From contig UQVV01000111.1 in NCBI GenBank assembly GCA_900544635.1, forward strand, positions 1 to 6,312: a DNA stretch of 6,312 nucleotides, read 5' to 3'. The notes beneath the pieces are model-generated. The model was not told where the DNA came from, made no database searches, and saw nothing but the letters and a program-made list of their open reading frames with translations. A program made the position numbers and the translations under genes. Source of the DNA: an uncultured Cloacibacillus sp. (lineage in GTDB: Bacteria; Synergistota; Synergistia; Synergistales; Synergistaceae). Below are positions 1 through 5,439 of this stretch, one piece after another (positions within the stretch are counted from its first letter, which is position 1; the number at the start of each line of letters is the position of its first letter).

Positions 1-790
1 TGACGCCGGCCAAGTAGACGACGAGCAGGATGTTTTTCCCGTCAGGTATCATCTCCGCCGCGCCGCATATTTTGAAGGCGAGGAGCAGGATTACCGGCGC
101 GGCTATGAGGCGCAGCGCCGAGGCGAGGTAGCGCCGCCGGTCGCCGAAGATGCGGCGCGCCGGCACGTCGGCGATGACCATGCCCGCGAGCAGCATGCCG
201 AGCGGCCCTATCATCGAGCCGGTCATCTTGAGCGTGCCGTCGACGATTTCGGGCAGCCGCACGCCGAGCAGGAACATCGCGCCGCCTATGAATATCGATA
301 TGACGTTGAGGTTGAACAGTATCTTCTTCCAGCCTATCCCCGCGCTGCCGCTCAGCACACAGCGGCATTGCGTCCAGAGCAGAATGAGCTGGACGACGAT
401 GAAGGCGCAGGAGTAGACGAGATATTCGCCGCCGAGCATCGCCTGCACGAGCGGCAGCACGAGTATGCCCGCGTTGGTGTAGACGACGGTCAGCTTCTCG
501 GCCGTGTCGAGGCGCAGCGCGCGTCCGAAGACGGCCGCGAGCAGCAGGAAGAGCGCGTGCGCGAAGACCGCGGCTGCGAAGGAGAAGAGGAGGCCGCCGA
601 CGACCTGCCGCGAGTGCTCTATCTGGAACGAGCTTATGATTATGCACGGCGCGACGAGGTAGACTATTATCGCGGATATGACGCGGCTGTCCTCCGTTTT
701 GAGCACGCGCGCCCTGACGAGCGCCCAGCCCATCGCCATTATGATGAAGAGCTTCGTTATCTCTTCCGCGAGTATCAGGCTTATCTCCAT
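1..790 (-). CDS. AEC (auxin efflux carrier) family transporter, C-terminus cut by the window edge
   Basis: Reading the minus strand from ATG at 790-788 gives 263 codons with no stop before the window edge. The family is usually a little over 300 residues, so roughly the last 50 are missing. The product is very hydrophobic, with about eight or nine membrane segments (near residues 10-27, 38-56, 66-88, 101-120, 124-145, 158-177, 190-208, 226-245 and 253 onward). Family-like features are YTNAGILVLPL (104-114), LNVISIFIGG (161-170) and GPLGMLLAGM (195-204), which resemble the conserved blocks of PF03547 carriers. These proteins sit in the cytoplasmic membrane and are thought to move organic acids such as malate, or other small anions; the substrate cannot be read here. 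The start is supported by GGGAGGAG (complement of 798-805), 7 nt upstream. The gene is divergent from the gamma-glutamyltransferase gene. Family assignment is firm; substrate is unknown. Confidence 0.88.
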   Translation of the reverse strand, partial: MEISLILAEEITKLFIIMAMGWALVRARVLKTEDSRVISAIIVYLVAPCIIISSFQIEHSRQVVGGLLFSFAAAVFAHALFLLLAAVFGRALRLDTAEKLTVVYTNAGILVLPLVQAMLGGEYLVYSCAFIVVQLILLWTQCRCVLSGSAGIGWKKILFNLNVISIFIGGAMFLLGVRLPEIVDGTLKMTGSMIGPLGMLLAGMVIADVPARRIFGDRRRYLASALRLIAAPVILLLAFKICGAAEMIPDGKNILLVVYLAGV

Positions 791-797
791 TATTTTT

Positions 798-805
798 CTC
801 CTCCC
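798..805 (-). promoter_or_regulatory. Shine-Dalgarno site of the AEC transporter
   Basis: The complement reads GGGAGGAG and lies 7 nt before the ATG at 790. It is a near-perfect ribosome binding site and fixes the start codon. Confidence 0.85.
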
Positions 806-829
806 GCGCGGATATCCGCGCCACGGTAT

Positions 830-835
830 ATTATA
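830..835 (-). promoter_or_regulatory. Candidate -10 box for the AEC transporter
   Basis: The complement of 830-835 is a perfect TATAAT, about 40 nt upstream of the ATG at 790, giving a leader of about 30 nt. No good -35 hexamer lies at 16-18 nt spacing (the sequence there is GC-rich), so the promoter is either weakly sigma70-like or activator-dependent. The AT-rich island is conspicuous against the GC-rich surroundings. Confidence 0.45.
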
Positions 836-868
836 TCGCCGCTTTGCGGAACCGCGGATATGCGGGCG

Positions 869-897
869 TTGCCTCGCGCGGAGATTTTTATTACACT
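869..897 (+). promoter_or_regulatory. Candidate sigma70-type promoter for the gamma-glutamyltransferase gene
   Basis: TTGCCT (869-874) and TACACT (892-897) are separated by exactly 17 nt, each matching consensus at four of six positions. Transcription would begin near 904. That would leave about 37 nt before the TTG at 941, but it would place the GGAG at 904-907 right at the 5' end of the message. The call rests on hexamers and spacing only. Confidence 0.35.
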
Positions 898-913
898 ATC
901 GGCGGAGCTTCAA

Positions 914-948
914 TGAATTTTATAAAGCGTGGTGTTTCTGTTGAATTT
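914..948 (+). repeat. 7-bp direct repeat (TGAATTT) bracketing the ggt start region
   Basis: TGAATTT occurs at 914-920 and again at 942-948, a 28-nt offset. The first copy belongs to an ATG (913-915) with a good upstream GGAG (904-907); the second begins the coding sequence proper (TTG-AAT-TTC-GAC). Collapsing the two copies would join that ATG in frame to the gene. As it stands the ATG opens only a 17-codon frame ending in TAA at 964-966, overlapping the real start in another frame. Confidence 0.5.
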
Positions 949-2551
949 CGACCCTTTCTCCTATAAATATCCCTCGCGCCGCACTCTCGTCTACGGCTCT
1001 CGCGGCATGGTCTGCGCGACGCAGCCGCTCGCGGCGCAGGCCGGGCTCGACATGATAAAGAAGGGCGGCAACGCCGTCGACGCCGCCGTTGCGACGGCCG
1101 CGTGCCTGACGGTCGTAGAGCCGACGAGCAACGGCATCGGCGGCGACGGCTTCGCGCTCGTATGGAGCGGCGGCAGGCTGCACGGGCTGAACTCGAGCGG
1201 CTTCGCGCCGGCGCTCGCGGACGCGGAGTCCCTGCGTGCGCGCGGCTGCGGCAAAATGCCGCTCTACGGCTGGGAGGCGGTCACCGTCCCCGGCGCGCCC
1301 GCAGCGTGGGCGGAGCTGAACCGCCGCTTCGGACGCCTGCCGCTCGAGGAGGTCCTAGCGCCCGCCGCGTGGTACGCGGAGAACGGCTTCCCCGTATCGC
1401 CGACCGTCAGCGCGCTTTGGAAGCGCGCCTTCGCGAAGTTTGCGAAAAATCTCGACGGCGCGCATTTCGCGCACATCTTCGAGAGCTTCACGCTCGGAGG
1501 CCGCGCGCCCGAGCCGGGCGAAATCTGGCGCAATCCCGCGCAGGCCGCGACGCTGCGCAAAATCGCGGAGAGCGCCGCGCGCGCCTTCTACGAGGGAGAG
1601 CTCGCCGAGGCGATAGACGCTTTCTCGAAGTCCTGCGGCGGCTGGCTGCGTCTCGAAGATTTGGCGGCCTTCAGCCCCGAGTGGGTGGAGCCGATACACG
1701 CGAACTACAAAGGATACGACGTCTGGGAGATACCGCCGAACGGTCAGGGTATAGCGGCGCTGATGGCGCTCAACATTCTGAACAATTTCGACTTCGCGGA
1801 GCGCGAGTGCGCGCGCAGCTATCATCTGCAAATCGAGGCGATGAAGCTCGCCTTTGCGGAGTCGCTCGCCGAGGTCGCCGACCCGCGCTATATGCGCCGC
1901 AGCGTCGAAGAGCTGCTCTCGGACGGATTCGCAAAGCGCCGCGCCGCGCTCATAGACCCGGAGCGCGCGGGGCTGCCTACGTCGGAGCGCCAGAGCTCCG
2001 GCGGCACCGTCTACCTAGCGGCCGCGGACGGCGAGGGCAACATGATTTCTATGATACAGAGCAACTATCAGGGCTTCGGCTCCGGCCTCTGCGTGCCGGG
2101 CACGGGCGTGACGCTGCACAACCGCGGCAACAACTTCTCGCTCGACCCCGAGTCGCCGAACTGCCTCGCGCCGCGCAAAAAGCCCTACCACACGATAATC
2201 CCGGGCTTCATCACGCGCGGCGGCGAGCCCGTCGGCCCGTTCGGCGTGATGGGGGCCTTCATGCAGCCGCAGGGACACGTGCAGATGGCGGTCAACATGA
2301 TAGACTTCGCGCTCAACCCGCAGGAGTCGCTCGACGCGCCGCGCTGGCAGTGGTTCCGCGACCGCGTCGTCGGCCTAGAGCAGGGCGTGCCGAACCACGT
2401 CGCGGCGAAGCTCGCGGCGATGGGCCACGACGTGCGCATTGACTTCGACCGCATCGACTACGGCCGCGGGCAGATCATCCAGCGCACGGAGTCCGGCGCG
2501 CTCGTCGGCGCGACCGAGCCGCGCGCCGACGGATACGTCGCCGCGTGGTAG
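941..2551 (+). CDS. Gamma-glutamyltransferase family protein (Ntn-hydrolase), cytoplasmic type
   Basis: The product is a 536-residue member of the gamma-glutamyltransferase family (PF01019), which cleaves itself into a large and a small subunit and then hydrolyses or transfers amide-linked groups. The probable catalytic, newly N-terminal threonine is in SSGGTVYLAAADGEGN (codon 2006-2008, residue 356), giving a large subunit of about 355 residues and a small one of about 181. Family blocks include KKGGNAVDAAVA and EPTSNGIGGDGFALVW near the N-terminus, and GFGSG and PGTGVTLHNRGNNFSLDP in the small subunit. There is no signal peptide, unlike periplasmic Ggt of E. coli. This fits the YwrD/HpxW-like branch, so the substrate may not be glutathione. 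I chose TTG 941 because homologues as I recall them start with M-x-F-D-P; GTG 929 and 932 are also in frame but have no better ribosome site. Family is firm; start and substrate are uncertain. Confidence 0.88.
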   Translation: MNFDPFSYKYPSRRTLVYGSRGMVCATQPLAAQAGLDMIKKGGNAVDAAVATAACLTVVEPTSNGIGGDGFALVWSGGRLHGLNSSGFAPALADAESLRARGCGKMPLYGWEAVTVPGAPAAWAELNRRFGRLPLEEVLAPAAWYAENGFPVSPTVSALWKRAFAKFAKNLDGAHFAHIFESFTLGGRAPEPGEIWRNPAQAATLRKIAESAARAFYEGELAEAIDAFSKSCGGWLRLEDLAAFSPEWVEPIHANYKGYDVWEIPPNGQGIAALMALNILNNFDFAERECARSYHLQIEAMKLAFAESLAEVADPRYMRRSVEELLSDGFAKRRAALIDPERAGLPTSERQSSGGTVYLAAADGEGNMISMIQSNYQGFGSGLCVPGTGVTLHNRGNNFSLDPESPNCLAPRKKPYHTIIPGFITRGGEPVGPFGVMGAFMQPQGHVQMAVNMIDFALNPQESLDAPRWQWFRDRVVGLEQGVPNHVAAKLAAMGHDVRIDFDRIDYGRGQIIQRTESGALVGATEPRADGYVAAW

Positions 2552-2576
2552 GCGAAGGGACGATAAACCGACGCAG

Positions 2577-2606
2577 GCTCTCCCGCGCGCGGCGGGGGAG
2601 CTTTTT
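2577..2606 (+). terminator. Rho-independent terminator after the gamma-glutamyltransferase gene
   Basis: GCTCTCCCGC (2577-2586) pairs with GCGGGGGAGC (2592-2601): ten pairs with one T-G wobble around a 5-nt GCGCG loop. Five Ts follow at 2602-2606. It starts 26 nt after the TAG at 2549-2551. Confidence 0.9.
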
Positions 2607-2656
2607 GTATGGCCGCCGCGCTGGAATTTTCCGCGCGCGCATATTAAAATAAACCG

Positions 2657-2687
2657 TTGACTTGGAGTCCGCTCCCGCGTTTATGCT
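2657..2687 (+). promoter_or_regulatory. Candidate lar operon promoter, 19-bp spacer, MerR-like layout
   Basis: TTGACT (2657-2662) matches five of six -35 positions and TATGCT (2682-2687) four of six -10 positions, but the spacer is 19 bp, too long for ordinary sigma70 promoters. MerR-family activators work on exactly such over-long spacers by twisting the DNA. The spacer also contains a small dyad, GGAG (2664-2667) and CTCC (2672-2675), centred about 13 nt from the start of the -35 as in MerR operators such as CueR sites. The left part, TTGACTTGGAGT, resembles a MerR-type promoter motif I recall from other bacteria; the right half-site is degenerate beyond CTCC. No merR gene is in the window. 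Confidence 0.45.
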
Positions 2688-2758
2688 GAATACGGCTTTC
2701 GCGCGAAGGGAGCGCGAAGCGCGCGGGCTCCGGCACGCGCCCGCACGGACGGGCCGCC

Positions 2759-2797
2759 GCCGCAGAAGCGGCTTTTTGCGGCGCTCGCCGCGTTTTT
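2759..2797 (+). terminator. Two tandem terminator-like hairpins in the lar leader (possible attenuator)
   Basis: Hairpin 1: GCCGC (2759-2763), loop AGAA, GCGGC (2768-2772), then TTTTT (2773-2777). Hairpin 2: GCGGC (2778-2782), loop GCTC, GCCGC (2787-2791), then G and TTTTT (2793-2797). Each stem is only 5 bp, so termination efficiency is doubtful. Upstream repeats of GCC (2753-2763) could instead pair with either GCGGC arm, giving mutually exclusive folds. They lie inside the leader, 70-108 nt before larE, not after a gene. Confidence 0.4.
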
Positions 2798-2854
2798 CAC
2801 AGAGTACTTTTCGCGCCACGAAGGCGTCATATCCGCGGGCCGTCGCGTCCGCGC

Positions 2855-2861
2855 GGAGGTG
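2855..2861 (+). promoter_or_regulatory. Shine-Dalgarno site of larE
   Basis: GGAGGTG at 2855-2861 is a strong ribosome site; the GGAGG core ends 7 nt before the ATG at 2867 and fixes that start. Confidence 0.85.
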
Positions 2862-2866
2862 TTGCG

Positions 2867-3637
2867 ATGCGCTTTTTGCCGGCGTCCGCCATCGGAGGAC
2901 TTGAAAAATTTTTCGCGGAAACCCCGCGCGCCGCGCTCGCCTTCTCGGGCGGCGTCGACTCGGCGTACTTGATGTACGCGGCCTCGCGCTGCGGCGCCGA
3001 TTTCCGCGCCTATTACGTAAAGAGCGAATTTCAGCCGCAGTTCGAGCTCGACGACGCGCGGCGGCTCGCGGACCGGCTTTCCGCGCCGATGACGGTGATT
3101 CCGCTCTCCGTTCTGGACTGCGCGGAAATCGCCGCGAACCCGCCCGAGCGCTGCTATTTATGCAAGAAACGGATTTTCGGCGCGATAGCGCGCGAGGCGG
3201 AGCGCGACGGATTCAGCCTGATAATGGACGGCACGAACGCCTCCGACGACGAGGGCGACCGCCCCGGCATGCGCGCGCTGCGCGAGATGCGCGTGCGCTC
3301 GCCGCTGCGCGAATGCGGCCTCACGAAGGCCGAGATACGCCGCCTATCCGCCGAGGCGGGGCTCTTCACGTGGGACAAGCCCGCATACGCATGCCTCGCG
3401 ACGCGCGTCCCAACCGGGACGCAGATCGACGCCGCGACTCTGCGGCGCGTCGAGGGAGCGGAGGCGGCGCTCGCCGCGCTCGGCTTCACGGATCTGCGCG
3501 TGCGTCTCTTCCACGGCGCTGCGCGCGTGCAGCTTCCCGAATCGCAGATAATGGGCGCCGCGGCGCGCCACTTTGAGATAAAATCGGCGCTCGCGCCGTA
3601 CTTCGACACGGTGCTTCTCGACATGGAGGGCAGATAA
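2867..3637 (+). CDS. larE: LarE, ATP-dependent sulfur transferase of nickel-pincer cofactor synthesis
   Basis: LarE adenylates the carboxylates of pyridinium-3,5-biscarboxylate mononucleotide and replaces them with thiocarboxylates, in the cytoplasm. The 256-residue product has the family's normal length. It carries the PP-loop SGGVDS (27-32) for ATP, DGTN (121-124) followed by the S-D of NASDD, and the ACLATR block (175-180). Cysteines of note are Cys96 and Cys99 in ERCYLCKKR, and Cys176. Lactobacillus LarE sacrifices a cysteine numbered 176, while LarE proteins with a CxxC plus this third cysteine are reported to hold a [4Fe-4S] cluster and recycle. This protein has all three, so I infer the cluster type. 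It is the first gene of the operon, starting at ATG 2867 behind GGAGGTG; larB follows after 3 nt. Other PP-loop sulfur transferases of the ExsB/TIGR00268 type look similar, but the larB and larC neighbours settle the call. Confidence 0.92.
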   Translation: MRFLPASAIGGLEKFFAETPRAALAFSGGVDSAYLMYAASRCGADFRAYYVKSEFQPQFELDDARRLADRLSAPMTVIPLSVLDCAEIAANPPERCYLCKKRIFGAIAREAERDGFSLIMDGTNASDDEGDRPGMRALREMRVRSPLRECGLTKAEIRRLSAEAGLFTWDKPAYACLATRVPTGTQIDAATLRRVEGAEAALAALGFTDLRVRLFHGAARVQLPESQIMGAAARHFEIKSALAPYFDTVLLDMEGR

Positions 3638-3640
3638 AAA

Positions 3641-4396
3641 ATGGACAAGAAAAATATAAGGGAGCTTCTCGTCCGCCTCGCGGCGGGAGCCGCCACGGTA
3701 GACGAAGTCATGGAGGAGCTGCGCGAGGAGCCCTTCCGCGACCTCGGCTTTGCGAAGATAGACAGCCACCGCTCGCTGCGCCAGGGCATAGCCGAGGTCA
3801 TCTACGGCGCGGGCAAGCGCCCGGAGCAAATCGCGGAAATAGCGAAAACGATGCTCGACGGCGGACAGAAAACGGTGCTCATCACGCGCATGGACGCGGA
3901 GGCGGCGCGCGAGGTCGCGCTCTCCGTCCCGCTCGCCTACCATGAAATCGGGCGCGTCGGCATAGCGGGCGAAATGCCCGAGCCCGACGGACGCGGCACG
4001 ATAGTAGTCGCCACGGGCGGAACGAGCGACATGCCCGTAGCGGAGGAGGCGGCGCTCACCGCCGAGGCGCTCGGCAACAAAGTCACGCGCCTCTACGACG
4101 TCGGCGTCGCGGGGCTGCACCGCCTGCTCGCGCACACCGACGACATAATGGGCGCATCCGCGATAGTCGCGATAGCGGGCATGGAAGGTGCGCTCGCGAG
4201 CGTCATAGGCGGCCTCGCCGACTGCCCCGTCATAGCCGTCCCGACCAGCGTCGGCTACGGCGCGTCGTTCGGCGGCCTCTCGGCGCTGCTCTCGATGCTC
4301 AACTCCTGCGCGAGCGGCGTCTCCGTCGTCAACATCGACAACGGCTTCGGCGCGGGCTACCTCGCGAGCATGATAAACCACATAGGGGTGAAATAG
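3641..4396 (+). CDS. larB: LarB, nicotinate adenine dinucleotide carboxylase/hydrolase of nickel-pincer synthesis
   Basis: LarB carboxylates C5 of the pyridinium ring of nicotinic acid adenine dinucleotide and splits its phosphoanhydride, giving the biscarboxylate mononucleotide that LarE uses, plus AMP. The 251-residue product has a helical N-terminal part (about 1-115) and a PurE-like (AIR carboxylase) domain (about 118-245). The domain contains VVATGGTSD (122-130), PTSVGYGASFGGLSALLSML (201-220) and NSCASGVSVVNIDNGFGAGY (221-240). Cys223 in NSC corresponds by context to the active-site cysteine (Cys221) of Lactobacillus LarB. ATG 3641 lies 3 nt after the larE stop; its ribosome site GGAGGG (3625-3630) is inside the end of larE, suggesting coupled translation. 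The overall fit to LarB is very good. Earlier annotations call this family NCAIR mutase-like, but it is not in a purine context here. Confidence 0.93.
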   Translation: MDKKNIRELLVRLAAGAATVDEVMEELREEPFRDLGFAKIDSHRSLRQGIAEVIYGAGKRPEQIAEIAKTMLDGGQKTVLITRMDAEAAREVALSVPLAYHEIGRVGIAGEMPEPDGRGTIVVATGGTSDMPVAEEAALTAEALGNKVTRLYDVGVAGLHRLLAHTDDIMGASAIVAIAGMEGALASVIGGLADCPVIAVPTSVGYGASFGGLSALLSMLNSCASGVSVVNIDNGFGAGYLASMINHIGVK

Positions 4397-4397
4397 A

Positions 4398-5303
4398 ATG
4401 AAGGCCTTATACATAGACTGCGGAATGGGCGCGGCGGGCGACATGCTCACGGCGGCGCTGCTCGAGCTCATGCCCGAGCCCGAAAAATTCGTCGAGCGGC
4501 TCAACGCGCTCGGAATCCCCGGCGTCGAATACCGCGCCGTCCCATGCGTCAAATGCGGCATAAAAGGCACGCGCGTGGAAGTCTTGGTAAACGGCGAAGA
4601 AGAGTGCGCGGACGAGCACGGGCATCATCACGAGCATGCTCACGACGAGACGCACATACACGAACACCGCAGCGCGCATTCTCACGAAGAGCTGCGCGGG
4701 CATTGCCATGACGAGCATACTCACGACGAAGCGTACGAGCACGGCCATGAGCACGCGCATACGCACGAGCATGCTTGCGGCGGCCATCACCACCACGCGG
4801 GCATGGCGGACATCGAAGCGATATTCGCGCGCCTCGACATGCCCGAAGCGGTGAAAGCCGATGCGCTCGCGGTATATAAAATAATCGCCGAGGCCGAAAG
4901 CGCCGTCCACGGCGTGCCGGTGACGGAGATACACTTTCACGAAGTCGGCGCGATGGACGCCGTCGCCGACGTCGCGGCCGTCTCGCTGCTCATGCACGAG
5001 CTCGCGCCCGCGCGCGTGACCGCATCACCGGTACACGTAGGCAGCGGCACGGTGCGCTGCGCCCACGGCGTCCTGCCCGTTCCCGCGCCCGCGACGGCGC
5101 GCATCCTCGAGGGCGTCCCGATATACGGCGGAGAAGTGCGCGGCGAGCTCTGCACGCCGACCGGCGCGGCGCTGCTGAAGCATTTCGCAGCCGACTTCGG
5201 CCCGATGCCGCTCATGCGCCTCGAAAAAACCGGCTACGGCATGGGCAAAAAAGACTTCGGCGACCGAGCCAACTGCGTCCGCGCGATGATGGGCGAAGCC
5301 TAG
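4398..5303 (+). CDS. larC: LarC, nickel-insertion protein: LarC1 part only, His-rich
   Basis: LarC is the CTP-dependent cyclometallase that puts nickel into the pincer nucleotide. The 301-residue product begins with MKALYIDCGMGAAGDMLTAA, the family signature, followed by a His-rich insert (74-133). Then come HFHEVGAMDAVADVAAV (179-195), GSGTVRCAHGVLPVPAPATA (215-234), ELCTPTGAALL (250-260) and a C-terminal GKKDFGDRANCVRAMMGEA. Full LarC proteins are around 400 residues; the last 120-150 (LarC2) bind CTP. Here the protein ends with the LarC1 portion at TAG 5301-5303, and a terminator follows within 34 nt. Neither shifted frame past the end reads like LarC2. In L. plantarum LarC1 and LarC2 are joined by a programmed frameshift; I see no equivalent. 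ATG 4398 follows the larB stop by 1 nt, with GGGGTG (4385-4390) 7 nt upstream. Confidence 0.88.
   Translation: MKALYIDCGMGAAGDMLTAALLELMPEPEKFVERLNALGIPGVEYRAVPCVKCGIKGTRVEVLVNGEEECADEHGHHHEHAHDETHIHEHRSAHSHEELRGHCHDEHTHDEAYEHGHEHAHTHEHACGGHHHHAGMADIEAIFARLDMPEAVKADALAVYKIIAEAESAVHGVPVTEIHFHEVGAMDAVADVAAVSLLMHELAPARVTASPVHVGSGTVRCAHGVLPVPAPATARILEGVPIYGGEVRGELCTPTGAALLKHFAADFGPMPLMRLEKTGYGMGKKDFGDRANCVRAMMGEA
4617..4796 (+). other. Histidine-rich metal-binding insert of LarC (residues 74-133)
   Basis: Twenty-five of 60 residues are histidine, mostly as H-x-H or H-H pairs mixed with Asp and Glu, and with Cys103 and Cys127. It ends in four consecutive histidines (130-133). Partly repeated units are visible in both protein (HAHDETH, HTHDEAY, HAHTHEH) and DNA (GAGCATGCTCACGACGA near 4631, GAGCATACTCACGACGA near 4712), suggesting growth by internal duplication. 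Such inserts are known in nickel proteins (HypB, UreE, LarC) as storage or delivery sites; nickel is the likely metal given the operon. Confidence 0.9.
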
Positions 5304-5336
5304 CGGCGCGCGAAGTCATAAAATCAAAACACCAGC

Positions 5337-5379
5337 AAAACGGGCGGCGCGGGGAAGAAATCCTCGCGCCGCCGGTTTT
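5337..5379 (+). terminator. Rho-independent terminator of the larEBC operon
   Basis: Bases 5337-5355 (AAAAC then GC-rich) pair with 5361-5379 (GC-rich ending GGTTTT): 19 positions with one G-G mismatch (5342/5374) and one G-T wobble (5352/5364), and an AGAAA loop (5356-5360). The A-tract pairs with the T-tract, so it may work in both directions. It starts 33 nt after the larC stop. A second AATCAAAAC at 5322-5330 is also complementary to GTTTTGATT at 5375-5383. Confidence 0.92.
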
Positions 5380-5390
5380 GATTATTGTGA

Positions 5391-5418
5391 TAGACATCTA
5401 ATAATATCTGATTATAAT
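5391..5418 (+). promoter_or_regulatory. Promoter of the AlbA_2-type gene
   Basis: TAGACA (5391-5396, five of six to TTGACA) and a perfect TATAAT (5413-5418) are 16 nt apart, predicting a start near 5425 and a leader of about 50 nt. The -10 and the whole spacer lie inside the palindrome at 5396-5439, so a protein bound there would block the polymerase. Confidence 0.65.
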
Positions 5419-5439
5419 AATTATCAGCTATTATTAGAT
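5396..5439. repeat. 44-bp imperfect palindrome over the promoter; probable operator
   Basis: Outer arms ATCTAATAATA (5396-5406) and TATTATTAGAT (5429-5439) are perfect 11-bp inverted copies. Inside, CTGAT (5408-5412) and ATCAG (5423-5427) also pair, about the same centre (5417/5418), with single mismatches at 5407/5428 and 5413/5422. A second, overlapping inverted pair is ATAATATCTG (5401-5410) with CAGATATTAT (5445-5454). In RNA only the part downstream of about 5425 would be transcribed, so a DNA operator is more likely than a hairpin. Confidence 0.7.

Larger units (their letters stand above)
2607..2866 (+). other. Non-coding interval: lar promoter and structured GC-rich leader
   Basis: No convincing gene lies here on either strand; the open frames are arginine-rich readings of GC-rich DNA. 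The interval holds the candidate promoter (2657-2687), so the leader would run from about 2694 to 2866. In the leader I see a hairpin pairing GGAG (2709-2712) with CTCC (2728-2731) over an inner CGCG/CGCG stem. Two terminator-like hairpins follow (2759-2797). Last is a 6-bp pairing TCCGCG (2832-2837) with CGCGGA (2852-2857), which would cover the first bases of the larE ribosome site. I do not recognise a known riboswitch class, including the nickel/cobalt one. Confidence 0.5.

Noticed and set aside
42..824. A 260-codon minus-strand open frame overlapping the transporter in another frame
   Set aside because: It gives an arginine-rich, non-membrane product. The ATG at 790 in the neighbouring frame has a strong ribosome site and gives a clear multi-pass carrier.
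913..966. A 17-codon leader peptide before the gamma-glutamyltransferase gene
   Set aside because: The ribosome site is good but the peptide has no regulatory run of codons, and the repeat pattern is better explained by an insertion. It is kept as part of that finding, not as a gene.
1102..2442. A 446-codon plus-strand open frame inside the gamma-glutamyltransferase gene
   Set aside because: It is extremely arginine- and alanine-rich, in a shifted frame of a gene with clear family motifs; it is a composition artefact.
2694..2866. A nickel/cobalt or cobalamin riboswitch before larE
   Set aside because: I looked for the conserved cores of these classes and did not find them; only generic GC-rich hairpins are visible, so I call it a structured leader only.
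2662..2904. A small plus-strand gene in the lar leader
   Set aside because: It overlaps larE, is arginine-rich, has no good ribosome site, and covers the promoter and terminator-like hairpins.
3344..4570. A 408-codon open frame on the minus strand across larE-larB
   Set aside because: It lies opposite larE, larB and the start of larC, is rich in Arg, Ala, His and Tyr as expected from the complement of GC-rich codons, and matches no family I know.
5235..5303. Programmed frameshift joining LarC1 to LarC2, as in Lactobacillus
   Set aside because: The A-tract in GGCAAAAAAGAC is a possible slip site, but the +1 frame stops after a few codons and the -1 frame runs into the terminator without any LarC2-like sequence.
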